Positions 16,424 through 25,636 of a stretch of 64,000 nucleotides of DNA are shown here, one piece after another. The notes below the pieces were generated by a model. That model made no database searches, had not been told where the DNA came from, and worked only from the letters and a program-made list of their open reading frames with translations. The DNA comes from JAHBXL01 sp964409775 (GTDB lineage Bacteria > Planctomycetota > Phycisphaerae > Phycisphaerales > UBA1924). The position numbers were made by a program, and so were the translations under genes. Location: positions 62,001-126,000 of the forward strand of contig CAYPEI010000002.1 of assembly GCA_964409775.1 (NCBI GenBank), written 5' to 3'. Each line of letters begins with the position of its first letter. Position 1 is the stretch's first letter.

Positions 16424-16937
16424 ATCGGGGGTTGGGTGCAACGGTGCCGAGGCGGGCAGGGAAATGGTGGTCTGGGGCGGAGGGTTCGTTGCCAGCGCAT
16501 TGGGCGGAATGACTCGGGGAAAACGCTTGATGGCGTGCTCGGTCAGTGTGCTGAAGGAGGGGGTGCTGGGAGGGCGAAAAAGAATCTGCGCGCAGGGCCA
16601 CCTTAACAGGTGAGCGCATGCGGGCGCACAGAGCGGGATGCAGACCCTTAGGGCGTTCATCGGGATGTGCAAGAAGGTGTCGGCTCGCCATCCGGGGAAG
16701 ATAGCCGCCTTCGGCATGTTTGCAAGGATTTTGTTTGGGTGTTTGAATGCACACTGATGCCTCATGTGTCGCAGATTCGATGCGGCGGTGTCGCGAGTCG
16801 CGACTGGAACGATGGTGCCTCATGCTGGCGCGAAATCGCCCAGGTTCACACGGCGGAAGCGTCGACCCCGTCCGGCACTGTGACTTCAAGAGTTTCAGGC
16901 CGGGCAGGCCGGAAGAAGGCTTTGGCTTCGTGGCCTG
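16424..16937. other. Intergenic region upstream of tuf promoter and secreted-protein gene
   Basis: About 510 bases between divergently transcribed units. No tRNA, small RNA family or convincing small gene was recognised. It is slightly less GC-rich than its surroundings and includes a purine-rich tract at 16551-16590. Open frames here have no recognisable content. Confidence 0.4.
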
Positions 16938-19415
16938 ATGTGCAACACTGTGGGCATGTCCCAGACCCGTCCGAGCGTCGGAGTGCGGCCGTTGTGTTCA
17001 CGCCTCGGGGTCGGCGCGGCGCTGGCCGCGGTGAGCCTCGCGGCTTCGGCCCAGGCCACCTGGTCGATCATCCTCATCAACACCCGGACGGGCGAGGTGG
17101 CGGTGGGCTCGGCGACGTGCCTGACGGGGTTTGATCTGCGCGCGAACACGCCGGTGCTGCTTACGGGCATCGGCGGCGCGACAGCGCAGTCGGCGGTGGA
17201 CTCGGACGGCGCCAACCGGGTGTTCATCCGCGACCGCATGCTGATGGGCCTGTCGCCCGGGGAGATCTTCGCAGCGCTGGCGGGCTTCGACGGGGCGCAC
17301 CAGTCGCGGCAGTACGGCCTGTGTGACACGCGGTTTGGGGGGCGCGTCGGCACGTTCACCGGTTCGGGCGCGGGTCAGTGGGCGGGCGGCATCACCGGGC
17401 GCGGCGTGGCGATCGGCCATGCGGGCGCGGACATCGTGTACGCGATCCAGGGCAATGTGCTGACCGGGGCTCCGGTGGTGCAGATGGCCGAGTCGGCGGT
17501 GCTGACGACGCCGGGCGATCTGGCGGCGAAGTTGATGGCTTCGATGGAGGCGGCGAGGGCGATGGGCGGCGACGGGCGGTGCTCGTGCTCGCAATCCAAC
17601 CCGACGGCGTGCGGCGCGCCGCCGGCGACGTTTACGAAGTCCGCGCACATCGCGTACATGCTGATCGCCCGGACGGGCGACCGCGACGGGTGCAACGGGA
17701 TCTACCGGACGCAGTCCACGCCGTTTGTGTGCCGCGCGGCGGATCTGAACGGTGACGGCCGGCCCGAACTGCTGAGCATCAATGCCGGGGCGTCCAGCGT
17801 CAGCGTGTTCCCGAACATCAGCACCGCGCCGGGGCAGGGCGCGCTGGGCGTCGCGGTCAACTATTCCGGGATGCTCACCCCGCGGGACGTGGTGGTGGGC
17901 GATGTCACCGGGGACGGCGTGCCGGACGTTGTCGTCGCGGCGAGCGCCGGGGACCGGGTGAGCGTGCTGCCCGGGCTTGTCAACAGCAAGGGACAGGCGA
18001 CGGGGCTGTTCGGCGCGCCGGTGCATCTGGCGGTGGGGACGAGTCCGTATGGCGTTACGACCGGCGACTTCAATCGCGATTCGATCGTGGACATCGCGGC
18101 GTGCAACTCGGCCTCGAACACGCTGAGCGTGATGCTGGGCACGGGCGGGGGCGCGTTCGCGCCGGCGGTGACGATCCCGTGCCTGGTGAACCCGCAGGCG
18201 ATCGGGGCGGCGGACCTTGATGGGGACGGCGACGTCGACATCGTGCTGGGCAGCGCCGGGACGGCCGGCGTGCAGATCGTGCGGAACCAGACCGTCATCG
18301 GCGGGTCGCTCAGCCTGATCACCGAGACCGCGATTCCCGGCGGCGGGAGCGGCATCGCCCAACTGCGGATCGGGGACGTGAGCGGGGATGGCCGGCCGGA
18401 CATCGTGACGGCCTCGGGCGGGAACAACTCGATCGCGCTGCTGCTGGCTGATGGCGCGGGCGGGTACACGCCGCAGGTGCTGGCGTTCGGCCCGGTTCCG
18501 GGCGGGGTGGCGATCGGCGATGTGAGCGGGGACGGGATCGCGGACATCGTCGGCGTCACTCGATCCGGCACGGCGAGCAGGCTGGGCGTGCTGCGGGGGC
18601 TGGGCGGGGGATCGTTCGCCGCGCCTGTGTTCGTCTCGCTTCCGAACACGCCGGGGCGGATCGATCTGGCGGACATCGACCAGGATGGCGACCTTGACGC
18701 GATGGTGCCGATGCAGACGATGGCCTCGATGCTGGTGATCAACAACATCGGCGGGATCTTCAATGACGGGGTTGGGTGTGCGACGGGCGACTACTACATG
18801 GCGTTCAACATCGCGAATCAGAACGCCGCGGCGCAGGACCCGGTGCTGCAGTTGCAGACACGCTACAACGCCTGGCGCACGGGGCTGATCGGGAAGCCCG
18901 ATGCGGAGCGCTCGGAGGCGACGCTGACGCGCCCGGTGACGCCGAACGCGGGCGATGGGACGTGCGTGCAGACGCTGACGATCCGGCTTCGCGACTGGCA
19001 GGGCTCGGCCGTGAGCGCGATGCCCGGCACGGTCAGCGTGTTTCATGCCCCGGGGAGCGCAGCGCGGGCGGTCATCTCCGCCGCGGCGGTTGCTCCCGAT
19101 GGGACGGTGAGCGTGACGATCACCAGTCCGTTCCCCGGTCCGGAGCAGACCGGAGCGGACGCGATCGCGGTGCGGATCGAGCCGACCGGGCCGGTGACCG
19201 AGACCAACCGCGCCGTGACGCTGATGCCGTTTGTGCGGCTGGCGCGGGCCCCGCACGCGGACATCAATCTCGACGGCGTTCGCGGCGTGCCGGACATTTT
19301 CGCGTTCCTGAGCGTCTGGTATGCCGGCGCGCAGGGGGCCGACTACGACGCGTCGGGCATGGTGGACTCCGCCGACGTGTTCGCGTTCCTGGACCGGTGG
19401 TTCCGGGCGGGCTAG
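16938..19415 (+). CDS. Secreted DUF1028 / FG-GAP (VCBS) repeat protein with dockerin-like C-terminus
   Basis: An 825-residue exported protein. A signal peptide (about 1-40, LGVGAALAAVSLAASAQA) is followed by a DUF1028 domain (about 41-255) beginning ATWSIILINTRTGEVAVGSA. This family has the fold of Ntn hydrolases, with no established activity. A VCBS/FG-GAP propeller follows (about 270-610) with seven calcium-loop repeats such as ADLNGDGRPELL, GDVTGDGVPDVVV, ADLDGDGDVDIVLG and ADIDQDGDLDAMV. A beta-sandwich linker precedes two dockerin-like repeats, ADINLDGVRGVPDIFAFL and DYDASGMVDSADVFAFL, each ending in W-Y/F. The tail ends WFRAG rather than the GC form. ATGs at 16938 and 16956 are both possible, and neither has a clear ribosome binding site. 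Probably cell-surface attached; ligand unknown. Confidence 0.85.
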   Translation: MCNTVGMSQTRPSVGVRPLCSRLGVGAALAAVSLAASAQATWSIILINTRTGEVAVGSATCLTGFDLRANTPVLLTGIGGATAQSAVDSDGANRVFIRDRMLMGLSPGEIFAALAGFDGAHQSRQYGLCDTRFGGRVGTFTGSGAGQWAGGITGRGVAIGHAGADIVYAIQGNVLTGAPVVQMAESAVLTTPGDLAAKLMASMEAARAMGGDGRCSCSQSNPTACGAPPATFTKSAHIAYMLIARTGDRDGCNGIYRTQSTPFVCRAADLNGDGRPELLSINAGASSVSVFPNISTAPGQGALGVAVNYSGMLTPRDVVVGDVTGDGVPDVVVAASAGDRVSVLPGLVNSKGQATGLFGAPVHLAVGTSPYGVTTGDFNRDSIVDIAACNSASNTLSVMLGTGGGAFAPAVTIPCLVNPQAIGAADLDGDGDVDIVLGSAGTAGVQIVRNQTVIGGSLSLITETAIPGGGSGIAQLRIGDVSGDGRPDIVTASGGNNSIALLLADGAGGYTPQVLAFGPVPGGVAIGDVSGDGIADIVGVTRSGTASRLGVLRGLGGGSFAAPVFVSLPNTPGRIDLADIDQDGDLDAMVPMQTMASMLVINNIGGIFNDGVGCATGDYYMAFNIANQNAAAQDPVLQLQTRYNAWRTGLIGKPDAERSEATLTRPVTPNAGDGTCVQTLTIRLRDWQGSAVSAMPGTVSVFHAPGSAARAVISAAAVAPDGTVSVTITSPFPGPEQTGADAIAVRIEPTGPVTETNRAVTLMPFVRLARAPHADINLDGVRGVPDIFAFLSVWYAGAQGADYDASGMVDSADVFAFLDRWFRAG

Positions 19416-19486
19416 AGCGGGTTGCCGGAGACGCGGTAGACTCGGCGGCCATGTGCTTTGGGGCAAGGGCGTCTCGGGGTCCGCGC

Positions 19487-21325
19487 ATGAGCAAGCACGG
19501 CTCGTCATTGTTCTTGATCGGATGGACTGCGGTTGTCGTGGGCGCCGCCTTCGGGGCGGCCGGCAGCAGCAGGGCGGGTCCGCCCGCCGCGGCACCGCGC
19601 GGCGCGGCGATCCCCTGGCCCGAACCGATCGCGGCGGGTGACTTTGTCGTCCACATTTCCGAGATCCGCGCGACAGTCCGTCGCCAGTTGAACGCCGGCC
19701 TCGGCCCGGGACACGCCGGGGGGATGATCGATCTGCACGTCGCGCTCGCCGCGGCCAGGCCCCCGCGGGCCTTCAGCGTTCGCAACGTTGTGATTGATGA
19801 AATTCGGGATGGAGACGGCGGCGACCTGCGCATGTTCATCGGCTCCACCGGCGAGTTCCGCGGCATGATGCGGGACTCGCTGACCGGCCGGCACGGCGCA
19901 TCGTCGCAGGTGTGGATGCAGGGGTTCAGGGATGTACCCCGGTGCCTTTCGGTGATGCGCGGCTCGCTGGACGTCTTCGAAGCGCTGCAGACCGGCGAGG
20001 CCCGTGTGCCCATCGACACCGAGCACGAATGGAAGCCGGTGCCAAACCTCGACGGCATCCGCTACCGCGTCGCCAAGGTGCACAAGCGAAACACCGACAG
20101 CCAGATCACGGTCCAACTCCGTGTCGACACCAACACGCCGTGCCTCGACGGGCCGCCGTTCGTGCTGGTGCATGAACTGATCATGCCGGGCCGGACGGAC
20201 GGGAGCGGCGTCGAGGTGCGCGACAGCCGCGTGCTGGTTGATGGGTTGCTTCGAACGCTGAACCTGCAGGTGCAGGAGGTCGATAGGCTGGCCGATGCGC
20301 GGCTGCGCATCACCGCGATCACCGAAGCCAAGGTGACGCGCGTGCCGTTTGAGTTTCGCGGCGTTCCGTTCGGCGGGCAGGGTGGCGCGGCGTGCGATGA
20401 CCACCCGGACCCGCGGGGTGCACCCGCCGTCGCCGACGCGATGGACGACTACCGCCCGGTGATGCCCGGCACGGAGGTCGGCGGGATCGTGCTCGAATCG
20501 TTTTATGTCGAGGCGCAGTCGGATGTCAGCAACGACGGACGCGGCGGAGTCGAATCGAACCGCAAGGTCGAGTTCATCGCGAAAGTGGATGAGCCGGGCG
20601 GGGCGTACATCCTGAAAGCCCAGCCGCGGCTGGCGATCTCGAAACTCATCGATGAGCGCGGGCGGGATCTGCGGCCGATGGCCAGGCAGACGCAGGATCC
20701 GTACAGCGGACCGGCGGGGTACATCCGGCCGCAGTCGGGCGCCTTTGGCCAACTTCGGTTCACGCTCGGCTCGGCGGAAGAGATGCCCGGGAGATTTGCG
20801 CAGGTCGAGGGCGCGGTCGAGGTCGAAGTGCTGGACGGTCGGGCGACACTCGACCTGCCGATTGAACCGTTCGAGACCCCTGTGCCGCTGATCGAGAACA
20901 GCAGCCGCGGCGAGCCTGAAGCGTTTGTTCGCATGCCCAAGGCGCAGATTCAGGGCTCACGGTTGACGTTCGAGATGGAGATCTCGCATCGCCTGCCGCC
21001 TCCGGAGAAGGTCGCGGACACGGGCTGGGTGCGGAATGTCGGGGCGAATGAGCACGCGCCGCCGTATGTGATCGCGGTGCAGATCGTCGATGGCGAGCGT
21101 GTTCTGTGGGAGAGCAGTTCGCTCAGCGAGAATCCGGAGAATGGTCGGGCGGTCATCAGGATCAGTGGGAGCAGCGCTCCGCCCACGAACACGGGGAAGA
21201 TCCGCATCGTCATGCTGACGGCCACGCGGCCCATCCAAATCCCGCTGGCGCTCAAGGACGTGCCGGTGGGCTTGGGGCCGGTGGGGGAAGGAAGGCTCAA
21301 AGGACAAAGTTCAAATGAGCGATAG
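19487..21325 (+). CDS. Exported hypothetical protein
   Basis: A 612-residue protein not recognised as a known family. The N-terminus is a signal peptide (SSLFLIGWTAVVVGAAFGAAG, cleavage probably near SSRAG). The mature part is mixed alpha/beta without transmembrane helices. It includes repeated beta-strand segments such as KVEFIAKVDEPGGAYIL and RVLWESSSLSENPENG, the latter resembling Ig-like or DUF-type periplasmic domains. It has four cysteines in the mature part, two of which (around residues 216 and 305) flank its middle. The ATG at 19487 gives a normal signal peptide; an in-frame ATG at 19451 is also possible. It starts 72 nt after the DUF1028 gene on the same strand, and the two may be cotranscribed. 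Confidence 0.7.
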   Translation: MSKHGSSLFLIGWTAVVVGAAFGAAGSSRAGPPAAAPRGAAIPWPEPIAAGDFVVHISEIRATVRRQLNAGLGPGHAGGMIDLHVALAAARPPRAFSVRNVVIDEIRDGDGGDLRMFIGSTGEFRGMMRDSLTGRHGASSQVWMQGFRDVPRCLSVMRGSLDVFEALQTGEARVPIDTEHEWKPVPNLDGIRYRVAKVHKRNTDSQITVQLRVDTNTPCLDGPPFVLVHELIMPGRTDGSGVEVRDSRVLVDGLLRTLNLQVQEVDRLADARLRITAITEAKVTRVPFEFRGVPFGGQGGAACDDHPDPRGAPAVADAMDDYRPVMPGTEVGGIVLESFYVEAQSDVSNDGRGGVESNRKVEFIAKVDEPGGAYILKAQPRLAISKLIDERGRDLRPMARQTQDPYSGPAGYIRPQSGAFGQLRFTLGSAEEMPGRFAQVEGAVEVEVLDGRATLDLPIEPFETPVPLIENSSRGEPEAFVRMPKAQIQGSRLTFEMEISHRLPPPEKVADTGWVRNVGANEHAPPYVIAVQIVDGERVLWESSSLSENPENGRAVIRISGSSAPPTNTGKIRIVMLTATRPIQIPLALKDVPVGLGPVGEGRLKGQSSNER

Positions 21326-21383
21326 GTGGGGGCGTTCTTCGGGTCACAACATCCGGGTTGACGCGGCGTGCGAATGATCGTGC

Positions 21384-22061
21384 ATGGCCCTGATCGCTCC
21401 ACCGCCGGTTGGTTCCTCGGTTCCCGGCACCGCGACCCGGCCGCGCCGGTTCGTGCTGGGGATCTCCGGCGCATCGGGCGCGGCGTATGCGCTTCGGCTC
21501 CTGGAGCAGATGCTGATGACGGGGGCCGAGGTGCATCTCGTCGTCACGGACTATGGCCGGCGGCTGCTGTTTGATGAGGCGGGGGTGACGCACGTGGAGT
21601 TCGCGTCGATGTGTCCCACGATCGGTGATGCGGCCGCCGCGTCGCGCCTCATCATCCATCCGAACAAGGATGTGGGCGCGACGATCGCGTCGGGGAGTTT
21701 TCTGCACGACGGGATGGTGGTGCTGCCGTGCTCGAGCACGAGTCTGGGCGCGATCGCAACGGGATCGGGCTCGAACCTGCTCACCCGCGCAGCGATGGTG
21801 ACGCTGAAGGAACGGCGGCCGCTGATCGTGTGTCATCGCGAGACGCCGCTGAGTTTGATCGATATCGAGAACATGCGGACGCTGACGCTGGCGGGGGCGA
21901 TCGTCTGCCCGACCAACCCGGGGTTCTATCTGAACCCGACGAGCGTGGAGGAGATCGTGGACTTTATGGTGGGGAAGGTGCTGGACCTCTTGAAGGTGGA
22001 GCACACCCTGAAGACGCGCTGGGAAGAAGTGGGGCAGCGCGGCAGGCCATCAAAGCAGTAG
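21384..22061 (+). CDS. ubiX: UbiX-like flavin prenyltransferase
   Basis: A 225-residue flavoprotein of the UbiX/Pad1 family, which attaches a dimethylallyl group to FMN to make the prenylated flavin cofactor of UbiD decarboxylases. Family marks are GISGASGAAYALRLLE (about 26-41), a phosphate-loop segment VLPCSSTSLGAIATGSGSNL (about 113-132) with the following LTRAA, and RETPLSLIDIENM (about 155-167). A 22-residue extension precedes the domain. No ubiD gene is in the window. The ATG at 21384 is the first in-frame start, 58 nt after the previous gene. Whether it serves menaquinone synthesis cannot be read from context. Confidence 0.9.
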   Translation: MALIAPPPVGSSVPGTATRPRRFVLGISGASGAAYALRLLEQMLMTGAEVHLVVTDYGRRLLFDEAGVTHVEFASMCPTIGDAAAASRLIIHPNKDVGATIASGSFLHDGMVVLPCSSTSLGAIATGSGSNLLTRAAMVTLKERRPLIVCHRETPLSLIDIENMRTLTLAGAIVCPTNPGFYLNPTSVEEIVDFMVGKVLDLLKVEHTLKTRWEEVGQRGRPSKQ

Positions 22062-22360
22062 AACTGCGTTCAGGAGGCCTCTCGGCGGGGTCAGGAGCGG
22101 CAGGCCGCACGGTGGGCCGTTTGGCCGCGAACGCACGCTGGTTCGTCTTCGGTTAGACTCGCTTGCCGAGTTGTTCAGGCGAAACCCGCGCCCCGGATTC
22201 CGGAACGACATTGTGCCCGGGGAAGGTGGAGGGGCGCGATCGGTGCATCCGCGACGGCCACGATTGCCGCGTCTGATCTACTTGGGGCTTGGCTTCCGTG
22301 GTTGGCGCGGCGGCCGCGGTTCGTCGGCCGTGGCGGATTGAAAGGGAAGGAGGCGCGGCG

Positions 22361-22933
22361 ATGTTCCACGTGTTTTTCGGCGATCACGCTCTGTGGTTCA
22401 CCGCGCCGGCGCTGCTCGGCACGTCGTTCCTGCTCCTGAGGTTTCTGCTGCTGTCGATCGGCGGCGGCATGGACATCGACGACGGGCACGATGTGGGCAT
22501 CGACCATCACGGGCACGGCGGGGATGGTCTGAAGTTGTTCTCCGTCCAGACCGTCATCGCGTTTTTCATGGGCTTCGGGTGGGCGGGGCTGATCGGCTAT
22601 CGCGGCCTGCAGTGGGGCATCCCGGCGTCGATGGGCATGGGCGCGGTCGGCGGCGTCTTCATGATGTGGCTGATGGCGTTCCTGCTGCGGGCGGCGCTGG
22701 AACTGCAGTCGTCGGGGAACGTGAACGCGCAGTCGGCGGTGGGGCTGGAGGGGACGGTGTACGTGACGGTGCCGGGCACGGGCAAGGGAACCGGGCAGGT
22801 GACGCTGGTGATCGGGGACAAGCAGCGGACGTACAACGCGGTTTCGGCGGATGAGGAACTGCCGCGGAACGCGAGGGTGCGCGTGCTGGCGGTGAATGGC
22901 GACAACTCGCTGACGGTCGTGAAGACCGGCTGA
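22361..22933 (+). CDS. NfeD-like membrane protein paired with flotillin
   Basis: A 190-residue membrane protein with three or four hydrophobic helices (about 8-34, 60-82, 88-112), a histidine- and aspartate-rich loop (DIDDGHDVGIDHHGHGG) and a C-terminal OB-like beta domain (about 120-190, GLEGTVYVTVPGTGKGTGQV). The combination matches NfeD / YqiJ / YuaF proteins, which are encoded next to flotillins and help assemble membrane microdomains. The ribosome binding site AAGGAGG with 7-nt spacing fixes the ATG at 22361. Its TGA stop overlaps an ATG of the flotillin frame. The His/Asp-rich loop may bind metal; this is inference. Confidence 0.82.
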   Translation: MFHVFFGDHALWFTAPALLGTSFLLLRFLLLSIGGGMDIDDGHDVGIDHHGHGGDGLKLFSVQTVIAFFMGFGWAGLIGYRGLQWGIPASMGMGAVGGVFMMWLMAFLLRAALELQSSGNVNAQSAVGLEGTVYVTVPGTGKGTGQVTLVIGDKQRTYNAVSADEELPRNARVRVLAVNGDNSLTVVKTG

Positions 22934-22956
22934 TGCTGGAAAGGGAGGCGATGCCG

Positions 22957-24627
22957 ATGGGTCGCGACATTATTCAAGCGGTTGAACTGGTGCTGGCGCA
23001 GCAGCAGGGCGGGAACGATCTGACGGGGCTGCTGGCGTTCCTGTTTATCGCCGCGGTGCTGCTGGTGGTGCTGGTGGTGCTCGCGTGGGTCGCGACGCGG
23101 TACCGGCGGTGCCCGTCGAACCGGATCCTGGTGGTGTATGGGCGTGTGGGCACGGGGCGCGCGGCGCGGTGCATCCACGGCGGCGGCGCGTTCGTGTGGC
23201 CGCTGATCCAGGACTATTCGTATCTGTCGCTGGAGCCGATGGTGATCGACATCCCGCTGGAGGGCGCGCTCTCGCTGAACAACATCCGGGTGAACGTCCC
23301 GGCGACGTTCACGGTGGGCATCTCGACCGATCCGGTGCTGATGAACAACGCCGCGGAGCGGTTGCTGAGCCTGACGCAGCAGGCGGTGCGGGAGCAGGCG
23401 CAGGACATCATCCTGGGGCAGTTGCGGCTGGTGATCGCGACGCTGACGATCGAGGAGATCAACAAGGACCGCGAGAAGTTCATGACGCTGATCAACGAGA
23501 ACGTTGACCAGGAGATCAACAAGATCGGCCTTTCGCTGATCAACGTGAACATCCGGGACATCACGGACGAGTCGGGGTATATCCAGGCGATCGGCAAGCG
23601 GGCGGCGGCGGAGGCGATCAACCGGGCGAAGGTGGAGGTCGCGCAGCAGGAGCGTGACGGCGCGATCGGCGAGGCGGCGGCGGTGCGCGAGCGGACGGTG
23701 CAGGTGGCCAACGAGGCCGCGTCCGCGGCCCAGGGCCAGAAGAACGCCGAGCAGACCAAGCGCGTGGCGGTGGCGGCGTTCGAGGCCCAGGCGATCACGG
23801 GCGAAGTGCAGGCCAAGCGGGACATGGAGGTGGCGGCCGCGCAGCGCGAGGCGGAAACGGTCGCCGCGAAGAAGAAGGCCGAGCAGGAGCAGCGCATCCG
23901 GGTATCGGAGGCGGAGGCGAGCGCGACGACGGGCGAGAACGCCGCGGCGGCGACGATCGCCGAATCGAACGCGAAACTGGCGGAGGTTCGGGCGGACGCG
24001 AAGCGGCGGTCGGACGTGGCGACGGCGAAGGCGTCGGAGGCGATCCTGCTTGCGCAGCGCGACCAGGAGGTGGCGAGGCTGGCCAAGGACGAGATCGCGC
24101 CGCAGGAGATCGAGAAGAAGCGGATCGAGATCGCCGCGCAGGCCGAGGCGGAGAAGCGCCGCATCGAGGCCCAGGGCGAGGCGGACGCGATCCTGGCCCG
24201 GTTCACCGCCGAGGCGGAAGGCACCCGCAAGGTGCTGGAGGCCAAGGCCGAGGGCTACCGCCGGCTGATCGAGGCGTGCGGCAGCCAGCCGCAGGTCGGT
24301 CCGACGCTGCTGCTGATCGAGCAGTTGCCCAAACTGGTCGCCGAGCAGGTGAAGGCGATCCAGAATCTGAAGATCGACAAGATCACGGTGTGGGACTCGG
24401 GGATGAACTCGGGCGGCCGCTCGACGACGGCGGATTTCCTGTCGGGCTTCGTGGGTTCGTTGCCGAAACTGCACGAACTCGCGCAACAGGCGGGGATCGA
24501 ACTGCCCCCGGCGCTGGGGCGGGTGACGCAGGACCGGGCCCGGGCCGTTGGTGCGGATGATGGGGACAGCCACGCGGATGGCAAGCATGCAGGCTCCCCG
24601 CCCTCCACGCCCCGGGGCAGGGTCTAA
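22957..24627 (+). CDS. Flotillin / SPFH-domain membrane scaffold protein
   Basis: A roughly 556-residue flotillin-family (YqiK/FloT) protein. An N-terminal membrane anchor (about 15-42) is followed by an SPFH/Band 7 domain (about 50-210: NRILVVYGRVGTGRAARCIHGG, DIPLEGALSLNNIRVNVPAT, INVNIRDITDESGYIQAIG). A long, alanine/glutamate-rich coiled-coil (about 210-440) with repeated (A/Q)EAE... segments comes next, then a C-terminal region with DKITVWDSG, the typical flotillin end. It forms oligomeric microdomains in the inner membrane. The ATG at 22957 has AGGGAGG 8 nt upstream; ATGs at 22933 and 22951 are less well placed. Together with the preceding NfeD-like gene it forms the classical two-gene unit. 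Confidence 0.92.
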   Translation: MGRDIIQAVELVLAQQQGGNDLTGLLAFLFIAAVLLVVLVVLAWVATRYRRCPSNRILVVYGRVGTGRAARCIHGGGAFVWPLIQDYSYLSLEPMVIDIPLEGALSLNNIRVNVPATFTVGISTDPVLMNNAAERLLSLTQQAVREQAQDIILGQLRLVIATLTIEEINKDREKFMTLINENVDQEINKIGLSLINVNIRDITDESGYIQAIGKRAAAEAINRAKVEVAQQERDGAIGEAAAVRERTVQVANEAASAAQGQKNAEQTKRVAVAAFEAQAITGEVQAKRDMEVAAAQREAETVAAKKKAEQEQRIRVSEAEASATTGENAAAATIAESNAKLAEVRADAKRRSDVATAKASEAILLAQRDQEVARLAKDEIAPQEIEKKRIEIAAQAEAEKRRIEAQGEADAILARFTAEAEGTRKVLEAKAEGYRRLIEACGSQPQVGPTLLLIEQLPKLVAEQVKAIQNLKIDKITVWDSGMNSGGRSTTADFLSGFVGSLPKLHELAQQAGIELPPALGRVTQDRARAVGADDGDSHADGKHAGSPPSTPRGRV

Positions 24628-24653
24628 ACTCCCCGACACTGAAGGGGACCCCC

Positions 24654-25247
24654 ATGCACCGTCTGTCCGCCATTGCCTGTCTTGCACTGCTTGCGCCGGC
24701 CGCGCTGGTCGCCTCCGGCTGCGTCGGCCACAACGTCATCAACCCTGTCGCCGACGGGGAGCGGGGCTTCAGCAACCCCAACTCCGACCCGATCCCGCCG
24801 TTGATGATCGAGTCGATCCGCTGGGTGGCGACGCGCTACCCGCCCGAGGAGAACGCGGAGTGGACCAGCGGCGGAGCGCCGCTGCCCGATGCGGGCATGG
24901 GCACGCCCGGCCCTCGCTTCGCCGTGAATCTCCCCGAGGGCGTGAACCGGGACGTGTACCGGCGAGTGTGCGAACTGATCGGCTTTGGCGCTGTGCCGAT
25001 GCAGGAGGGCAACGAGTCGCTGCCGACGTATCACATCTCGCGCATCTGGGTGTCGGGGGATGAGGCGAAGGTCGACGTCATCCGTCCGATCAAGGGCCTC
25101 AACACCGGCGCGGAGAGCCGGCCCATCACCCAGCCGATCACCGTTCGCCTGCGTGGCGGACTCCAGCCCTGGCATGTGACGAGCCACAATGTGTGGTCGT
25201 TCAACTCGCTGCCGACGCCGCCGCTGAACTACATGCCGGCGAACTGA
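24654..25247 (+). CDS. Putative lipoprotein
   Basis: A 197-residue protein with a type II signal peptide: hydrophobic IACLALLAPAALVASGC with lipobox VASGC and the modified Cys at residue 23. The mature part is soluble, ends in LNYMPAN and has a C-terminal beta-rich half (HISRIWVSGDEAKVDVIRPI) that reads like a conserved planctomycete periplasmic domain. No known family was recognised. AAGGGG lies 5 nt before the ATG. The gene follows the flotillin by 26 nt and may be part of the same transcript. Confidence 0.75.
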   Translation: MHRLSAIACLALLAPAALVASGCVGHNVINPVADGERGFSNPNSDPIPPLMIESIRWVATRYPPEENAEWTSGGAPLPDAGMGTPGPRFAVNLPEGVNRDVYRRVCELIGFGAVPMQEGNESLPTYHISRIWVSGDEAKVDVIRPIKGLNTGAESRPITQPITVRLRGGLQPWHVTSHNVWSFNSLPTPPLNYMPAN

Positions 25248-25314
25248 GAGTGCCCAGGCAGGCCCGCAGATTCGCAGCGGATGCGTTGGCGTCGTTGCGA
25301 GGCGATTGAGTTGA

Positions 25315-25575
25315 TTATTTCGTGCTGAGGGCTTCGACCCGCGAGTTGCGGTCGAGGTTGAGGACGACGGTCTCGCCGTCGTCCTTGCGGAGTTCGAGGC
25401 GGTCGAGCCAGAGTTTGTCGTCGCGCGAGTGCGCGAACCACGAGCCGGTCTTCTGTTGCTCGAACTTCACCACGGTGCCCTCGATGGTGGTGGTGAACGC
25501 ATCGCGCTGCCGCTGCACCTGCTGGGTGATGCGGACACGCTGACCGGGGGCGTACAGGACCTTCTCGGTGCTCAT
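25315..25575 (-). CDS. Small conserved hypothetical protein
   Basis: An 86-residue protein, MSTEKVLYAPGQRVRITQQV at its start, predicted all-beta, resembling a small SH3/KOW-like barrel (EGTVVKFEQQKTGSWFAHSRD). Proteins of this type are frequent in Planctomycetes; the function is unknown. The ATG at 25575 is chosen over one 108 nt upstream because the upstream stretch lacks coding character. It lies downstream of the family 9 glycosyltransferase on the same strand with a 61-nt gap. Confidence 0.6.
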   Translation of the reverse strand: MSTEKVLYAPGQRVRITQQVQRQRDAFTTTIEGTVVKFEQQKTGSWFAHSRDDKLWLDRLELRKDDGETVVLNLDRNSRVEALSTK

Positions 25576-25636
25576 GGGGCCGAAGTGTACGCGGAAGAGC
25601 GCATCGAATCCGCCAGGCGGGAGGGCGGCAGACGGG

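Noticed and set aside
16998..19595. 865-codon minus-strand open frame opposite the DUF1028/VCBS gene
   Set aside because: It mirrors the calcium-repeat codons of the real gene and has no recognisable protein content.
22597..24687. 696-codon minus-strand open frame opposite the NfeD/flotillin pair
   Set aside because: It is a shadow of the Ala/Glu-rich coiled-coil on the plus strand; the R/L-rich composition has no family resemblance.
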